Source of the DNA: Capsicum annuum
Lineage: Eukaryota; Streptophyta; Magnoliopsida; Solanales; Solanaceae
Direction: 5' to 3'
Assembly: GCF_002878395.1 (NCBI RefSeq)
Contig: NC_061118.1
Coordinates: forward strand, 86,148,300 to 86,212,299
DNA: 64,000 bases
In this document: piece by piece, positions 1 to 12,010 of the stretch
Numbering within the stretch: position 1 is the stretch's first letter
Layout: each line of letters opens with the position of its first letter
Notes under the pieces: model-generated
The model's database searches: none
Told to the model about the DNA's origin: nothing
The model's input: the letters and a program-made list of their open reading frames with translations, nothing else
Program-made: the position numbers and the translations under genes

Positions 1-1175
1 TGATGCAATCAAAGTCATGGCTCAATGTTAAAGATCATGTTTTGATGAGTTTGAAGCACCAAATTATCATCATGCAACAATTTGGACGTGCCACAGAGTC
101 AAGTAATAGAAGAAACAAAGTTGGAATGAGTTTTGTTGGCAAACAATGAGCTGTCACATTAGCAATATGCCATGGAGGCTAAGCTCTATTCTATTGGCAT
201 GGCACGCTACCTAGGTGTAGCGATATCAAAGTGTTACGGATCTTATGCTCCGCGATTTCAAAGTTCCACAAACTTAGGCATTTTTGGGTACAGCTTGTCC
301 TACACTATAAATACGACACTTAGATTCTATTCTAATCATCTTTGGAGACTAGAGATTGAAAAATACACAAGGAGTCTTCAAATAGGGTTTTTATTCTTCT
401 CTTTTATTACTTAATTATTGTATGAAATACAATAATATTGTGATTGTAAAGTAGATTATGAGTGGCTAAAAACCCTCTTTTTGGGTTTACGGCTACGAAC
501 ATGATTGCTTAGCATACACGCAAGTTGGTTAATATTAATTATCATATTTGGTGGTTCTTATGTTCTTGTACTCACTATTATATAAATTTGCAACCTTTAG
601 AATATATCTATATTTCCTTTGTGAGCCCAGAAGGAGTAACATTAGATTAGACTATGGAATATTCGAAATGGATTCTTATCTTTAGATGAGTTAAAGATAA
701 TATTTGTGGTTAGAATAGGAACATGCCTAATTTGTCCCATTTGGTTCAAATACGGGACAAAATATAAATGCATTTGAATTAGTTCCCATATCCCCGCTCA
801 TCGATTTTGCTTTAAAACTAATTTAGATAGATGGTTAGAGGCTTGGAAGACCATAATTATGATATTAACCCCGTGAATCAACAACCAAGATAAATGACTT
901 AACCCACAAGATTATATTTCTTTGCATGAATGGTCAAGATATGTTGACCCTAGATCTCTCTGAAATACTGCTCACAACTCTTTTAGATTCTCATAATTAA
1001 CAATCTTTTTAGCTTATTGAAAACTTAAACTCTCTTTTGGTTACAAATAGCACTTGCTCAACTTAATAGTAATACTAGAATTAGAGTCTACGAAATGTCA
1101 AGTCCCTGTTGGATTGATATTCTGTTGGTATGAGCTACTTTATTACTTGCACGACCACGTACACTTACATGTGCA
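1..1175 (+). repeat. Athila/Tat-like LTR, 3' portion (start lies outside window)
   Basis: A TATA-like box lies at 306-313, followed by a leader. The U5-like part contains 'ggctaaaaaccctcttt' (about 463-480) and a stretch near 1098-1165 running from 'aagtccctgttgg' to 'gcacgaccacgtacac'. I recognise that stretch as typical of the DNA just before the tRNA site of plant Athila/Tat elements. It ends in TGCA at 1175. Directly after it, reading frame of element A resumes, with no tRNA-binding site. So this is a solo or 3' LTR inserted in A pol. A related copy in the same direction lies at 62492-64000. The family name is from memory of the style, not from a search. Confidence 0.5.
306..313 (+). promoter_or_regulatory. 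TATA box of the Athila/Tat-like LTR
   Basis: The sequence TATAAATA sits about 90 bases upstream of the U5-type sequence and just after a repeated-phrase stretch (165-260) built from 'ggaggctaagctc' and 'gcgatatcaaag'-like words. This order (phrase repeat, TATA, leader) recurs in the other LTRs here. Confidence 0.45.
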
Positions 1176-1189
1176 GTTGGAAGTAATCA

Positions 1190-1307
1190 GTGTTTATGGA
1201 TGTGTTTTCTATGGATTTTCCTGGTATACCTCTATATCGTGATATTGATTTTGCTATTGATGTTAAGCCGGGCACCAAGACAATTTCTATTCCTCCATAT
1301 AGGATGA
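1190..1307 (+). pseudogene. element A reverse transcriptase, N-terminal fragment
   Basis: Frame from 1190 reads DVFSMDFPGIPLYRDIDF and then a segment ending SIPPYRM. This matches the N-terminal edge of Ty3/gypsy RT, where DLPGIPPDREIDF ... PISIPPYRM is typical. An in-frame stop lies just upstream at 1184-1186. The frame is cut right after YRM by a reverse LTR and continues at 3565. A's gag, protease and 5' LTR must lie left of the window or be lost, because an Athila-like LTR abuts at 1175. Confidence 0.8.
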
Positions 1308-3564
1308 TGTCACAACCCGAATAGGGGCCCTGTCCGTGACGAGCATTCTCGAACCGTGAAGGCTCGGGATTCCCTCTGTCTATCTGGTAATCATAGACAA
1401 CATTCATATGATAAAAGATAATGCAGAATAGAACTCTAATACAGAAACATGGTCAGTCTGAATGTGATCATAATATTGAAAAATTGAAATCCAAAATATA
1501 TCTGGATAATAATAATGTCTGACTCAGTCTGTGAAACCTCTACTATGAACTAAACAAAATTGTCTGAAAACTGGGACAAGGCCCCCAGTAGACCAAAACA
1601 TGACTAATGATAAATATCTGAAAGTAAACAGGCCTTCTGGAATATAGAAAGCTCTCCCCTGCTCTACGATCTGAAATATCTACTGTTTATCTGGACCTCT
1701 AGACTGTGTCTCAAAACCTGGAAGGAGGGGGGGTCAGCACAAATGTACTGGCATGCGAAGCAATCCAAAATAAAGTATTTGAACATATATATAATAGAAG
1801 AGAGCAATTTTCATCAACACATCACATATAAAATAGCTTCTGAAAACACATGGGCACTTTCTGAAAATATATAACCTATCTGTAACTTTCAAATTTTGAT
1901 ATGTGTATTACTTTTGAGTTAGATGGTATCCCCTACAAGTCTGATATTCCACGGTAGATATGAAATCTGCCATTAACTCGGCGGGGAAGCCTCCAACCCA
2001 AGTGTGCCGCAAGGGTTGGAGTTCCTGAATCTGATATGCCACAGAGCTCTAGGCCAGTGTAATATATAAACCCGGATCGACAAATCATGGTTTTGGGGAA
2101 TGAGTTGTCTGAACTCATGCCTTCTTTGGGGAACCACCTAAGCTCTCTTTATGCCTAATTTTTATCCTGTTTTGGATCATGCATGTTTCTAATTTCAACA
2201 TCTGGAAATTCTGATTTCAAACATGCACTAAATCGGTTTTGAATTATCATGGCAAAATTTGAATTGGTGTGTTGTAAGTCCTATTTCTGAGCCATAATAT
2301 CATAAGCATGAATTTTCATAAAAATGTAGTTTCAGACCACTAAAACATGTAATTTTCATAAAAGATTTCATGTTTCAAAACTCAAGTCAAAACCATGCAA
2401 AAACTATCATCAAATATATGGTGGTCATGTGCTCTTGGAAAAACCATGCACTCTTTCATTATATGTATATTCAACATTCACAACATAAACAATCCTCTCT
2501 CTTTTGAAAGCAAAAATCATAATCAAAAACACTATTTAAGACTTTTCATAACATGTTTTTCAAGATGTATTTCGAAATAATTCATATCATGGGAAACATG
2601 GAAAAATTGCATCAAGAAAGGGATTTCATATATATCATGCTCTCAATTCATATTTCAAGACTTAAACACATACATACATATACATATAATTTTCAAATCA
2701 CTTTGGGGAAAAGACAAAAGGCCAAAACAATATCATTAAAGCTTCTAAAACATGAGTATGTACATGAATTCAAAAACCCCATTCTTAAAACATGATTTTT
2801 ATACTCATGAGATTTTAAGAAAACCCCGCATATCTCTATTTAAGAAATTGAGGGATGATCCGTGCAGCCTATAATATAGGGATTCTAAATCTCTAATTAT
2901 CTTCCAAAACCCAGGATTGAATCTTGAGTTATTTGGGATTTTTGTTTGAAACTCTAAGGGGTGTTCTTGAGAGAAAAATTGAGAAAAGGATTATATTTTG
3001 ATGAATTGGGGGCTAAATCTGGTGTTATAGATGAAATTTGGGTGAGGTAAAATGACTAAAATGCCCTTAAGAAAACAAACAAAGTCAAAACTGTCCCTCA
3101 GTTGACAAACTGATGGGCTGAAGTAAAATGGATATAACTCCTTACTTAGATGTTGGATTTGGATGAAACTAGTTGAATTGGAAAGAAAACTCAAAGATCT
3201 TTCATTTGATAGGTAGCAGCTCTCCCAGTTCATTATATTCAGAGAGTTATGATCGTTTGAAGTTGACCCTAAAATGCTAAACACTGGGCAACAGGCTATG
3301 CGTTTTGCTACTATTTTGAAATCCAAACGCAACCTTATGCATTCTGAAAAATTCCAAAACATATCCGAGTTGTACTATGAGATTGTCTGATCATAACGCA
3401 ACTTGAAAATCTAAAAATGGAGGTCAAAAAGGTTGAAAAGTTGTATCCCAAAGATTGCCAGCTAAAATAACTCTAAGTTACACTTAGAAAAATTTTCAAA
3501 TTTTTAAGTCTAAGAGCACTCTATTAAAGGCTAATCCATGCATGACTTTTATGGAGTGTTACCA
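1308..3564 (-). repeat. solo LTR in reverse orientation, inserted in element A RT
   Basis: Plus-strand ends are TGTCACAACCCG and GGAGTGTTACCA, i.e. TG...CA. On the minus strand it starts TGGTAACACTCC and ends CGGGTTGTGACA, like other chromovirus LTRs. There is no coding sequence, PBS or polypurine tract (PPT) next to it, and A's RT frame resumes immediately on the other side, so this is a 2257-bp solo LTR. The flanks share only TGA (gatga left, ctgac right), so the target duplication has decayed. The part near 2950-3360 reads on the minus strand like a U3/leader region. Confidence 0.8.
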
Positions 3565-3660
3565 CTGACCCCAGCTGAGTTGAAGAAGTTGAAAAAGCAG
3601 TTACAAGATTTATTATGTAAGGTAAATATTAGACCTAGTGTATCTCTTTGGTGTGTACAT
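3565..3660 (+). pseudogene. element A reverse transcriptase, second fragment
   Basis: Continues the frame interrupted at 1307: PAELKKLKKQLQDLLCK then NIRPSVSLW. This is the RT stretch normally reading PAELKELK ... [14 protein letters not shown]. It is cut after SLW by element B and resumes at about 12011 with FFMKKKDG. Removing the solo LTR and B gives a continuous RT order, so the gene was split at least twice. Confidence 0.85.
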
Positions 3661-3661
3661 A

Positions 3662-5611
3662 TGAGACCTTGTAAAACTCCAATGGTTTTATTTTTAACCC
3701 TCCTGCGTGCGTAATGTTAATTTTTGACTTAAATTAAGTTTAGGGATGTTAAAAAGGTGTTTTGAAAAAGTTTTAGATTTTTTTAAAGGGGTTCGAGGTC
3801 ATTTTGGGAGACTGAGGCAATAAGCCTCTATGATAAGGCCATGTCACAGAGGTTAACCTCTGCGATATTGGTATGGCATGGAGACTAACCTCTGTGATAT
3901 TGGCATTCTATGCCACTATTTTAATTTTATCCAATTTTTGGTTTTTTACTTAATGTGAGTAGCTTTTGGTCTTTTTACCCTTTGTACGACTTTTAAATAC
4001 AAAATAACCCTATTTCCTTCAGTTTTAAAAGATCAAATCATTCTCTTTCTCTGTTAAACTCATAACCTAATAACATTTAAGGGTTTTACTGTGAATTCAT
4101 CATCTGATTTTAAACTTTGAATTATTTTCAATTCCTTGTGTATTTAAAGCATGTTTCTCTTCCCCAAACTTGAACTTCATAATGTGGCATGAATTGAATG
4201 GATTTTCATGTGATTTAAATTGTGGGTTTGAAATTAGGTTGAGGGGTTTTGGTTGTTATTGATTGAATTATTTGTCCTATGTTTTAAATTGATTATTCAT
4301 GCTTTAAATTGATGTTTTAGGATTAAATTAGTGCATTGCTGAAATGATTGGAATGGACGGACATGGGTTTTCCCGAATTAGATGAATTTTTGCTTGGAAT
4401 TGGTATTAACCTCAACTCACTTTACAATCTTGATTTTAAATATGGAAAATTGCATGGTTTAACTTATTTTGAACCCATTTCATTGCATGAAAGGAAAAAT
4501 GGATATGAATATGGGTTTGGATGGCCTTGGTTTTTTATTTTAAATGGAACTTGAGAGTTCAATTTGGTTTGGCATAATTAATTTAGCTTCCAAACATATT
4601 GGTATGAGGATACCAAGTGGTAAATGTCTTAATGAATGACTCCTAGGTTAATGGATTGATTTATGTGCAAATTATTTTAATTTGGTATTAAAAGAAATTA
4701 TGTTGCTCACCATGAAGGTATAAGTCCCAGGGGGCGAACACTGGAAACCATGTTTGTCGGTGTTGAGGGTCTATATGATCGTGTACTTGATGCACATTTT
4801 ATATGTGTGTGTGTGTAGCTCACCATGAAGGTGTAAGTCCAAGGGGGACAAACACTATAAACCACATTTGCTAGTGTTGAGGGTCTATATATATATGTGT
4901 GTGTGTGTGTGTATGTGTGTGTAGGGATGGCTATTGCCTAGGTGGATTTAGTTTTCCCTTAATTTTTCTTTGGTTTGTGCAGCTAACATGCACTGTGGCC
5001 CTTTCAATAGGAGGAGTTGAACCATATAGCCCATGGGTGCCATTAGGACAGATCAAGCTACAATTTAGGTTAAATCCTTAAACTCTCATGTTCATAACCC
5101 TTTACACCATCCTTCTATCCTATATATGTATATATAAATGTATGTATGTTGTTTTGACTAGTTTTAGACATGACATTATTTTATCACTTTCCTTGAGTTA
5201 CATGCCAGTTCTTATCCCACTAATCGTCCTAGGATGCTACATCATTTCATATTTGTTCAGTTGATATAAAGTGGTGAACCTCTATTCTTTGAATACCTTA
5301 TCATGTCATTATTCTTTTTTTATTGTTATCATACTTTTGGATTCCTTTTAGTCATAGTAGGGGACATGTCCCTACTTATTTGGAATTCTGGTTTTTAGAG
5401 GCTTTCGTGGACAAGAGTGGGTGGATTATTATTTGAATTCTTTGAATCGTCATTTCATTCATCTATTTCTATTACTATTATCATTGGTTAGATTGGCTTC
5501 TACTTTATTGTTATGATGTTGTGCTCTCGAGGTTAGTCTAAGGGGGTGATCACTGGTCTATGGTGGGCTTGAGATACCCATCATAACTTATCCCTGGTTC
5601 AGTTCATGATA
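3662..5611 (+). repeat. element B 5' LTR (about 1950 bp)
   Basis: Begins TGAGACCTTG and ends TTCATGATA just before a PBS. It aligns along its length with 10685-12009 and with the J LTR 34799-36723. A phrase repeat at 3830-3915 (variants of 'taacctctgcgatattgg') precedes the AT-rich promoter/leader part. It contains a 113-bp tandem duplication (4705-4924) and (TG)n runs at 4802-4817 and about 4901-4922. It is about 625 bp longer than its partner LTR. Confidence 0.85.
4705..4924 (+). repeat. 113-bp tandem duplication with TG microsatellites
   Basis: Unit 1 (4705-4817) and unit 2 (4818-4924) both start GCTCACCATGAAGGT, both contain GTGTTGAGGGTCTATAT and both end in a TG run closed by TAG. The second unit has a longer TG tract. 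The J LTR has one such unit (near 35870-35970), so the duplication is private to this copy. Confidence 0.8.
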
Positions 5612-5615
5612 AGTT

Positions 5616-5627
5616 TGGTGTCAAAGC
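5616..5627 (+). other. element B primer-binding site
   Basis: TGGTGTCAAAGC lies 4 bases after the 5' LTR. It differs at two positions from TGGTATCAGAGC, the usual plant site complementary to initiator tRNA-Met. Confidence 0.75.
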
Positions 5628-5820
5628 TCGATTCAAGGTAATTGGGTATCTACAAAGCAGTGTCTAGTAGAGTCTTTTTATGAGTGTGTAGCATACCACA
5701 CTTATAAGAAGAACACTACAAAGCATTTAGGAATGTTTCCCTTTCTTGTGATCTATCTCAAGCTATAGATTCTATTGTCATGAAACTTCTCTAAATCCAA
5801 GCTTTCTAGTATTTTACATC

Positions 5821-7030
5821 ATACCTCCCTAAAGATCTAACAGTTGTAAAAACTTTACTGGAAACTTTGTCCTACTTGAGAAGAATATGGAGGGGTCTAT
5901 CCTTGTTTATGGAGTGTAGACCCACTCTAGGTTCCCTTCTCCTTATTATACTACTACACGTGGGGTTCCACTGGTCCCTACTAGCTTTCTTCGATCTTTG
6001 ATAGCCAGTGATACTTATACTTAGTCGCCTAAGGGAGATATCTCTAAAGAATAGTTCTGTCAGTCTATTTATATGCTTTCTCAGTTGGTGGCATCGCAGT
6101 CTCTTCAATCTGATCATGTTGGTTCCATTACTTATTCATCTGAGAACACTCGGGTTAGCTAGTTTATGAGGTTGAATCCACCAACCTTTACAGAATCTAA
6201 GGTTGAGGAGGATCCTCAGGGATTTATTGATGAGATGGAGAAAATCTTTAAGGTGATTCATGCTACTGATTTGAAGGGTGTAGAGTTTATTGGTAACAAT
6301 TGAAAAATATAGCTTATCAGTGGTATGAGGAGTGTGAAGCTATGAGGGTTGATGATGCTAAGCAGGTAGTATAGGATAAGTTTTCAAGGGCCTTTCTTGA
6401 TCACTTTTGTACTCAAGAGTTGGGGAAAGCTAAGACTGAAGAGTTTGTGAACTTGAATCAAGGGAATATGAGCGTGAAGAGGTATATTCTAAAATTTCAG
6501 CAGTTGTCCCATTATGCTTCGGAGTTAGTGGCTAACATGAGGTGGAAAATGAAGAAGTTTGCTTTTTGGTTATCCCGAGATTTGGTATTGGAGTGTAAGG
6601 CTATGATGTTGAAGAATGATATGGACATATCTAGGTTAGTGGTTTATATGTAGCACGTGAAGAATGAGAAAAAAAAGTACGTAGAGATAGGAGTGAGGTA
6701 GAATAAGAAGTTTAGATATTCAAAGCACAGTTTGAGTCAACAGAATATTGGGAGAGAAGTAGGCAGTGGACTAAGACAAATAATTAGGGAAATTCTCATT
6801 CAACGGCTAATGCTCCCTATCCTAAGTCTTTGGGTGATTGTTTTTTTAGGTTGGCAGTAGTTCTAAGGCGCAAGGTGCCCAGTCATAGGTTAGTGGAGCT
6901 CAGTTAGCCCTGCCTTATCCTCCTTGTCATTTTTGTAGGCAGCTTCACCATGGGTATTTTTAGAAGAAGAGGAATCGATGATATAACTATGGTCAGCTTG
7001 GTCATATGCAGGAAGATTGTCCTTAAGACA
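5821..7030 (+). pseudogene. element B gag (capsid and zinc knuckle), degenerate
   Basis: Gag in this group starts MPPRR; here the start reads ATACCTCCC, so ATG has become ATA and a stop follows. The capsid core is clear from 6162: FMRLNPPTFTESKVEEDP and later FIDEMEKIFKVIHATD. A further capsid stretch is open at 6420-6653 (ELGKAKTEEFVNLNQ). Two zinc-knuckle-like segments follow: CHFC at 6925-6936 and GQLGHMQEDCP ending at 7022. Both leading cysteines of the CCHC knuckle are replaced by tyrosine. Many stops and frame changes; not translatable. Confidence 0.85.
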
Positions 7031-7200
7031 GGTTTTCCTCAAGGTCTAATAAAGTTTTGGCTGCCATTTCTTCAACTCATGCCCTTAAGGGCGCTACTTC
7101 TAGTATCGACACTAGCTAAAATTATCTCTATACGCTTGCTACTCCTAAGGAATCAGAGGCATCACCAGATGTTGTTACTGGTATATTACAACTTTTTCCT

Positions 7201-7623
7201 CGTGATGTTTATTATTTTATTGATTTGGGTTCTACCTTTTCTTATGTGACCCCTTATATGGCTGTGCACTTTGGTTTTAGGCCTGAAAATATTTCCAACC
7301 CCTTTTTTGTTTCTACTTTGGTGGGTGATTCTATTGTTGCTAGAAAAATCAATAGGGGTTATGTTGTATCCATCTTTCATAGGGAGACATTGGTGGACTT
7401 GATAGAGCTTGACATGGTAGATTTTAATGTAATATTAGGGATGGATTGGCTTCACTCATGCTATGCTTCTTTGGATTGTAGGACCCGAAAGGTCATTTTT
7501 CAATTCCCTAATGAACCTGTGATTGAATTGGAGGGGAGTTCCTTAGTATTCAAAGGGAGGTTTAGTTCTTACCTTAGATCCCATAAATTGATTTCAAAGG
7601 GGTGTCTATATTATCTATTTTAG
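7201..7623 (+). pseudogene. element B aspartic protease
   Basis: A frame open from about 7207 to the TAG at 7621-7623 reads FIDLGSTFSYVTP, matching the retropepsin motif (usually DSGS or DPGS followed by SYVTP), so the catalytic Asp and Gly are kept. Downstream VDFNVILGMDWLHSCYA is the conserved C-terminal hallmark. This is one of the better kept domains in the window. It is followed by a stop where gag-pol should run on into RT. Confidence 0.85.
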
Positions 7624-7653
7624 GTTAACGATTCTGAATCTAAGAGTCCTTCT

Positions 7654-9010
7654 TTGCAATCTGTCCATGTGGTTAGTGAATTTCCTGAAGTGTTTCTCGA
7701 TTATCTTCCTAGAATTCCTCCCGATAGGGAAATAGAATTTGGGATTGATCTTCTACTGAATACTTATCCTATTTTTATTCATTTTTATAGGTTGGCTCCA
7801 GTTGAACTAAAGGAGATAAAGAAGAAATTAAAGGTTCTTCTTTGTAAGGGTTTCATTCGTCCTAGTGTTTCTCTATGGGGTGCTCCTATACTTTTTATGC
7901 AAAAGAAGTATGGGTCTCTTTGGATGTGTATAGACTATCATCAACTGAATAAGGTGATAGTGAAAAATAAGTACCCTATTCCTAGGATTGGCGGCCTTTT
8001 TTATCAGCTTCAGGGTACTAGATGTTTCTCTAAGAACGATCTCCATTGTGTTAACATCAGTTAAAAATTACGGAGGTTGATATTCCTAAGACTTCTTTCT
8101 GAACCTGGTGTGGTCACTATATGTTTTTGGTTATGTCTCCGATTGCATTCATAGATCTTATAAATTGGGTTTTCAGGAAGTTTCTAGATTTGCTTGTTAT
8201 CATCTTCATTGATGACATCTTTGTGTACTCCAAAAGTGAGAAGGATCATTCCAATCACCTCTGAATTATGTTGCAGACTCTTAAAGACTAGAGGTTATAT
8301 GCAAAATTTTCTTTGTGTGAGTTTTGTCTGAATATTATGACTTTTCACAGGCATGTTTTTTCTATTGAAGGGATCAAGGTGGATCTATAGAAATTTAAGG
8401 TAGTTAAAGTAATGGCCGAGACCCACAACTCCAACCGACATTAGGAGCATCTTGGGTTTGGCTGTGTATTATAGGAGGTTATGGAGAGATTCTCTTCTAT
8501 TGCTGCTTCATTGACAAGATTGACTAAGAAAAAGGTCAAGCTTTAGTGGGCAAATACTTGTGATTGTAGTTTTGAGAGGTTGAAGGATAAGTTGACTTTT
8601 GTACCAATTTTGACCCTATCCGAGGGTACTGAGGGGTTTTGTTGTGTATTGTGATGCATCTCTTCTGGGACTAGGTTGTGTCTTGATGTAGCATGGTAAT
8701 GTTGTAGCCTTTGTTTCTAGGCATCTTAAGGTTCATGAGAAGAATTATCTAACAAATAATCTAGAGTTGGTGTTGTAGTTTTTGCATTGAAAATTTGGCG
8801 CCATTATCTATATGGTTGTATGTGGATATTTATTCAGACCATAAGAGCTTGCAGTTTGTGTTTATGCAGAAGGAATCAAGTCTTAGGTAGAGGCGGTGGC
8901 TCAAATTTCTTAAGGATAATGGCATGAGTTTGCACTACCATGCTAGAAAAGCTAATATTGTTGATGATGCTCTTAGCAAGTTCTCTAAGCTTATCCTATG
9001 TTTATAAGGA
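7654..9010 (+). pseudogene. element B reverse transcriptase and RNase H
   Basis: RT starts [21 protein letters not shown], then [26 protein letters not shown] and QLQG. After frame changes the catalytic FIDDI is still encoded at 8205-8220. RNase H follows: VVYCDAS (about 8640-8660) and HEKNYLTNNLELV. The usual CDAS...HDLELAA spacing is recognisable but broken by TAG at 8689-8691 (CAG in relatives) and further stops. The final DALS motif is present near 8965-8980. Needed to copy the element; surely inactive. Confidence 0.85.
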
Positions 9011-9189
9011 GAAAAGGGGATTAGTGAAGGACATTCATAGTTTGGCAAACTTGGGAGTCTATCTCTTAGACTCTGAAGATGGAGGATGATTGTTTAGGAA
9101 GTGGTTATATCATCTCTTGGTGATGAGGTAAAGGAGAAGCAGGCTTGGATCCCATACTTATGCAGATTAAGAATGATGTGGGTCAGTAG

Positions 9190-10553
9190 AAGGTTATGGC
9201 TTTTGAGATTAGGGGAGATGGCATCTTGAGGTATCAAGGGAGGTTGTGTGTTCTTGATGTTGATGGGATGTGGGAAAGGATTTTGACTGAGGATCATGAG
9301 TCTAGATATACAATTTATCCGTGTTCAACTAAGATGTATCATGGCTTGAAGGTAATATATTGGTGGAACTATATGCAGAGAGATCTAGCGAATTTTATTT
9401 TAAGTGTGTGGGTTATCAGCAAGTTAAGGTTGAGCACTTAAGGCCTGGTGAAATATCTTAAGAGATAGAATTGTCCATGTGGAAGTGGGAGATGATTAAT
9501 ATGGATTTTGTTATGGGTCTTCCATAGTCACGCAATCAGTATGATTCTATTTGGGTCATTGTAGATAGACTGACTAAGTCTTCTCACTTCTTGCCTATGA
9601 GGACTAACTACTCAGGAAATAATTATGCTAAGCTATTCATTTAAGAGATTGTAAAGTTGCATGGTATGCCGGTGTCCATTATTTTAGACCGAGGTATTTA
9701 GTTTCCATCTTACTTCTGGCCTTCGTTTTAGAAAGGTTTGGGTACTCAAGTGAACCTTAGCACCGCTTTCCACTCTCAAATGGATGGACAAGTTGAACGG
9801 ACTATTCTGACTTTGGACGATATTCTAAAGGCCTGTGTAATTAATTTTTAAGGTATTTGGGTTGATCATTTGCCTCTTATAGAGTTTGCATATAATAATA
9901 GTTACCATTCTAGCATTCAAATAGCTCTTTTTGAAATTATCTATGGTAGAAGGTGTAGGTCTCCTATTGGATGGTTTGAGGTAGGTGAGACTAGGTTGTT
10001 TGAGCCTGTCTTGGTTCACCAAGCCATGGAGAAGGTAAAGCTGATTATAGAAAGACTTAGGACTGTTCAACGTCGCCAAAAGTCTTATGCGGATATGAGG
10101 TAAAAAGAGTTGGAGTTTGAAATAAGTGATTGGGTATTCTTAAAAGTGTCACCTATGAAAAGAAACATGCAGTTTGGGAAGAAGGGGAAGCTCATTCCCC
10201 ATTATGTTGGACTATACCATATTATAAGGAGAATTAAAAATATGGCGTATGAGTTAGATTTGCCAACTTTGGCTTCTATTCATCGTGTTTTCATATGTCT
10301 ATGCTAAAAAGTGTGTGGGCAATCCTTCCTTAATAGTTCCTGTTAAGGATATTCGTGTTATGGATTCTTTGTCTTATGAGGAAGTCCCGATTGAGATATT
10401 GGATGGACAAGTTAGTAGCTTGAAGATAAAGAATGTAGCTTCAGTGAAGGTTTTTTGGAGGAATCAAAAGATAGAAGAGGCTACATGGGAAGTTGAGGAA
10501 GATATAAAGTCCAAGTATTCGTTCTTATTCCCCATGTTGGATGAAAGTGCTTA
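9190..10553 (+). pseudogene. element B integrase with C-terminal chromodomain
   Basis: The zinc-binding N-domain keeps its histidines (HESRYTIYPCSTKMYH) but the second Cys of the CxxC pair is Tyr (KCVGYQQ, about 9399-9420). Core motifs: VDRLTKSSHFLPM near 9565, then LDRG followed by a TAG where CAG is expected (about 9700). C-terminal part FGKKGKLIPHYVGLYH near 10180. The chromodomain ends the protein: VEILDGQVSSLK, VFWRNQKIEEATWEVEEDIK, stop at 10552-10554. This chromodomain type marks Tekay/Del chromoviruses. Confidence 0.85.
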
Positions 10554-10669
10554 AGGTATGAATTTCATATTACTCTTTTCACTTTTTGTGTTTGTCATTT
10601 AATTCTGGTGTATTCTTTCTATTCTCCTACTAGAAGTGTCCTAATTCATCATTCGGGGATGAATGATCC

Positions 10670-10682
10670 TAAAGGGGGATAA
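10670..10682 (+). other. element B polypurine tract
   Basis: TAAAGGGGGATAA lies immediately before the 3' LTR, the position and base content of a plus-strand primer site. Confidence 0.75.
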
Positions 10683-10684
10683 TA

Positions 10685-11206
10685 TGAGACCCCATAAAAC
10701 TTCAACAATTTTATTTTTAACCCTCCCGCATATATAATGTCAATTTTTATTTGAATTATATTTAAGGATGTTAAAAGGGTGTTTTGGGAAAGTTTTGGAT
10801 TTTTTGGAAGGGGTTTGGGGTCATTTTGGGATCCTGAAGCAGTAAGCCTCTATGATAAGGCCATTTCATAAAGGTAACCTCTGCGATATTGACGTGGAAT
10901 GGAGGCTAACCTCTATGATATTGGCGTGCCTCGCTGTTTTTTTAATTTCATCCAATTTTTGTTTTTTTCACTTGGGGTGAAGGGTTTTTGTTCTTTTTAT
11001 CCCTTTTACGACCTTTAAACATAAAGTAACCTCATTCCCTTTAGTTTTAAATGATCAAATCATTCTCTTTCTCTCTCTCAAACTCAAAACTCAAGAATAT
11101 TCAAAGGTTTTACAATGAATTCATCATCCGGACTTCAAAGTTTGAATTGTTTTAAAATTCTTATGTTTTAAATTCCTTATGTATTTCAGGCATGTTTCTC
11201 TTTCCT

Positions 11207-11245
<39 letters not shown>

Positions 11246-12009
11246 TACTGATATATATATATATATTGGGATGGTTATTCCCTTGGTTGCTTTAGTTTTT
11301 CTTTAATGTTTCCTCAGTTTGTGTGGCTAACAGCCACTAGGCCCTTTTAGCATGGGGAGCTAAACCCATATAGCCCATGGGTGCCATTAGGATGGATCGA
11401 TCTACATAGTTCAGGTTAAATCTGTAAATCCTTTTGTTCATGACCCTTTACCTCATCTCGACATCCTATTTATGTATATATAAATATGTAAATATGGTTT
11501 TGACTTTTTGGACATGGAATTATTTTATCACTTTCCCTGAGTTACATGCCAGTGCTTATCCTACTGACAATCCTAGCATGCTACATTGTTTCATGATGTA
11601 GGGTCCGAAAACTTTTTTGTTTCTCCTGTGCAGTGATAAGTAGTTGAGCATATTTGTTAAGTTTTTGTGAAGTTATGAGCCTCCATCCTTCGAAATGCCT
11701 TGTCATTTCATTATTCTTTCTTTATCGTCATCATACTTTTGGATTCTATTTGGTCATAGTCGGGGGTATGTCCCGACTTATTTGGTATTTTTTTAGAGGA
11801 TTTCATGAACAAGTGTGGGTGGATTGTTATTTGAATTCTTTGAACCATCATTTAATGTATCTTCCCTATTACTATTATCATTGGTTAGATTGGCTTTCAC
11901 TTTAATGTTATAATTTTTGTACTCTCGAGGTTAGGCTAAGGGGGTAATCTCCGAGCCATTGAGGGATTGAGATACCTGTCACAACTAGGCCCTAGTTTGT
12001 GTCGTGACA
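10685..12009 (+). repeat. element B 3' LTR, internally deleted (about 1325 bp)
   Basis: Begins TGAGACCCC and ends GTCGTGACA. It matches the 5' LTR from both ends but lacks the part matching about 4165-4915. In its place is an interrupted AT run (11211-11267). The phrase repeat is at 10838-10935. A mature copy makes both LTRs equal at insertion, so the loss came later. Confidence 0.85.
11211..11267. repeat. (AT)n microsatellite at an LTR deletion point
   Basis: Two AT tracts joined by AGATACTG. It sits exactly where B's 3' LTR lacks ~600-750 bp present in its 5' LTR. Confidence 0.9.
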
Positions 12010-12010
12010 T

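Larger units (their letters stand above)
3662..12009 (+). mobile_element. element B: complete but decayed Ty3/gypsy chromovirus
   Basis: Order is 5' LTR, PBS, gag, PR, RT, RNase H, IN with chromodomain, PPT, 3' LTR. Both LTRs begin TGAGACC; the ends are CATGATA (5') and CGTGACA (3'). Flanks give an imperfect duplication, tacat (3656-3660) against cacat (12011-12015). It sits inside RT of element A. The LTRs look roughly 80-85% alike by eye, so insertion is old, yet it is younger than A. No frame is intact. Confidence 0.9.

Noticed and set aside
2991..3362. Minus-strand 123-codon frame
   Set aside because: Lies in the U3/leader part of the solo LTR; no protein motif.
4899..5081. Frame starting with alternating Cys-Val
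   Set aside because: Translation of a TG microsatellite in the B LTR.
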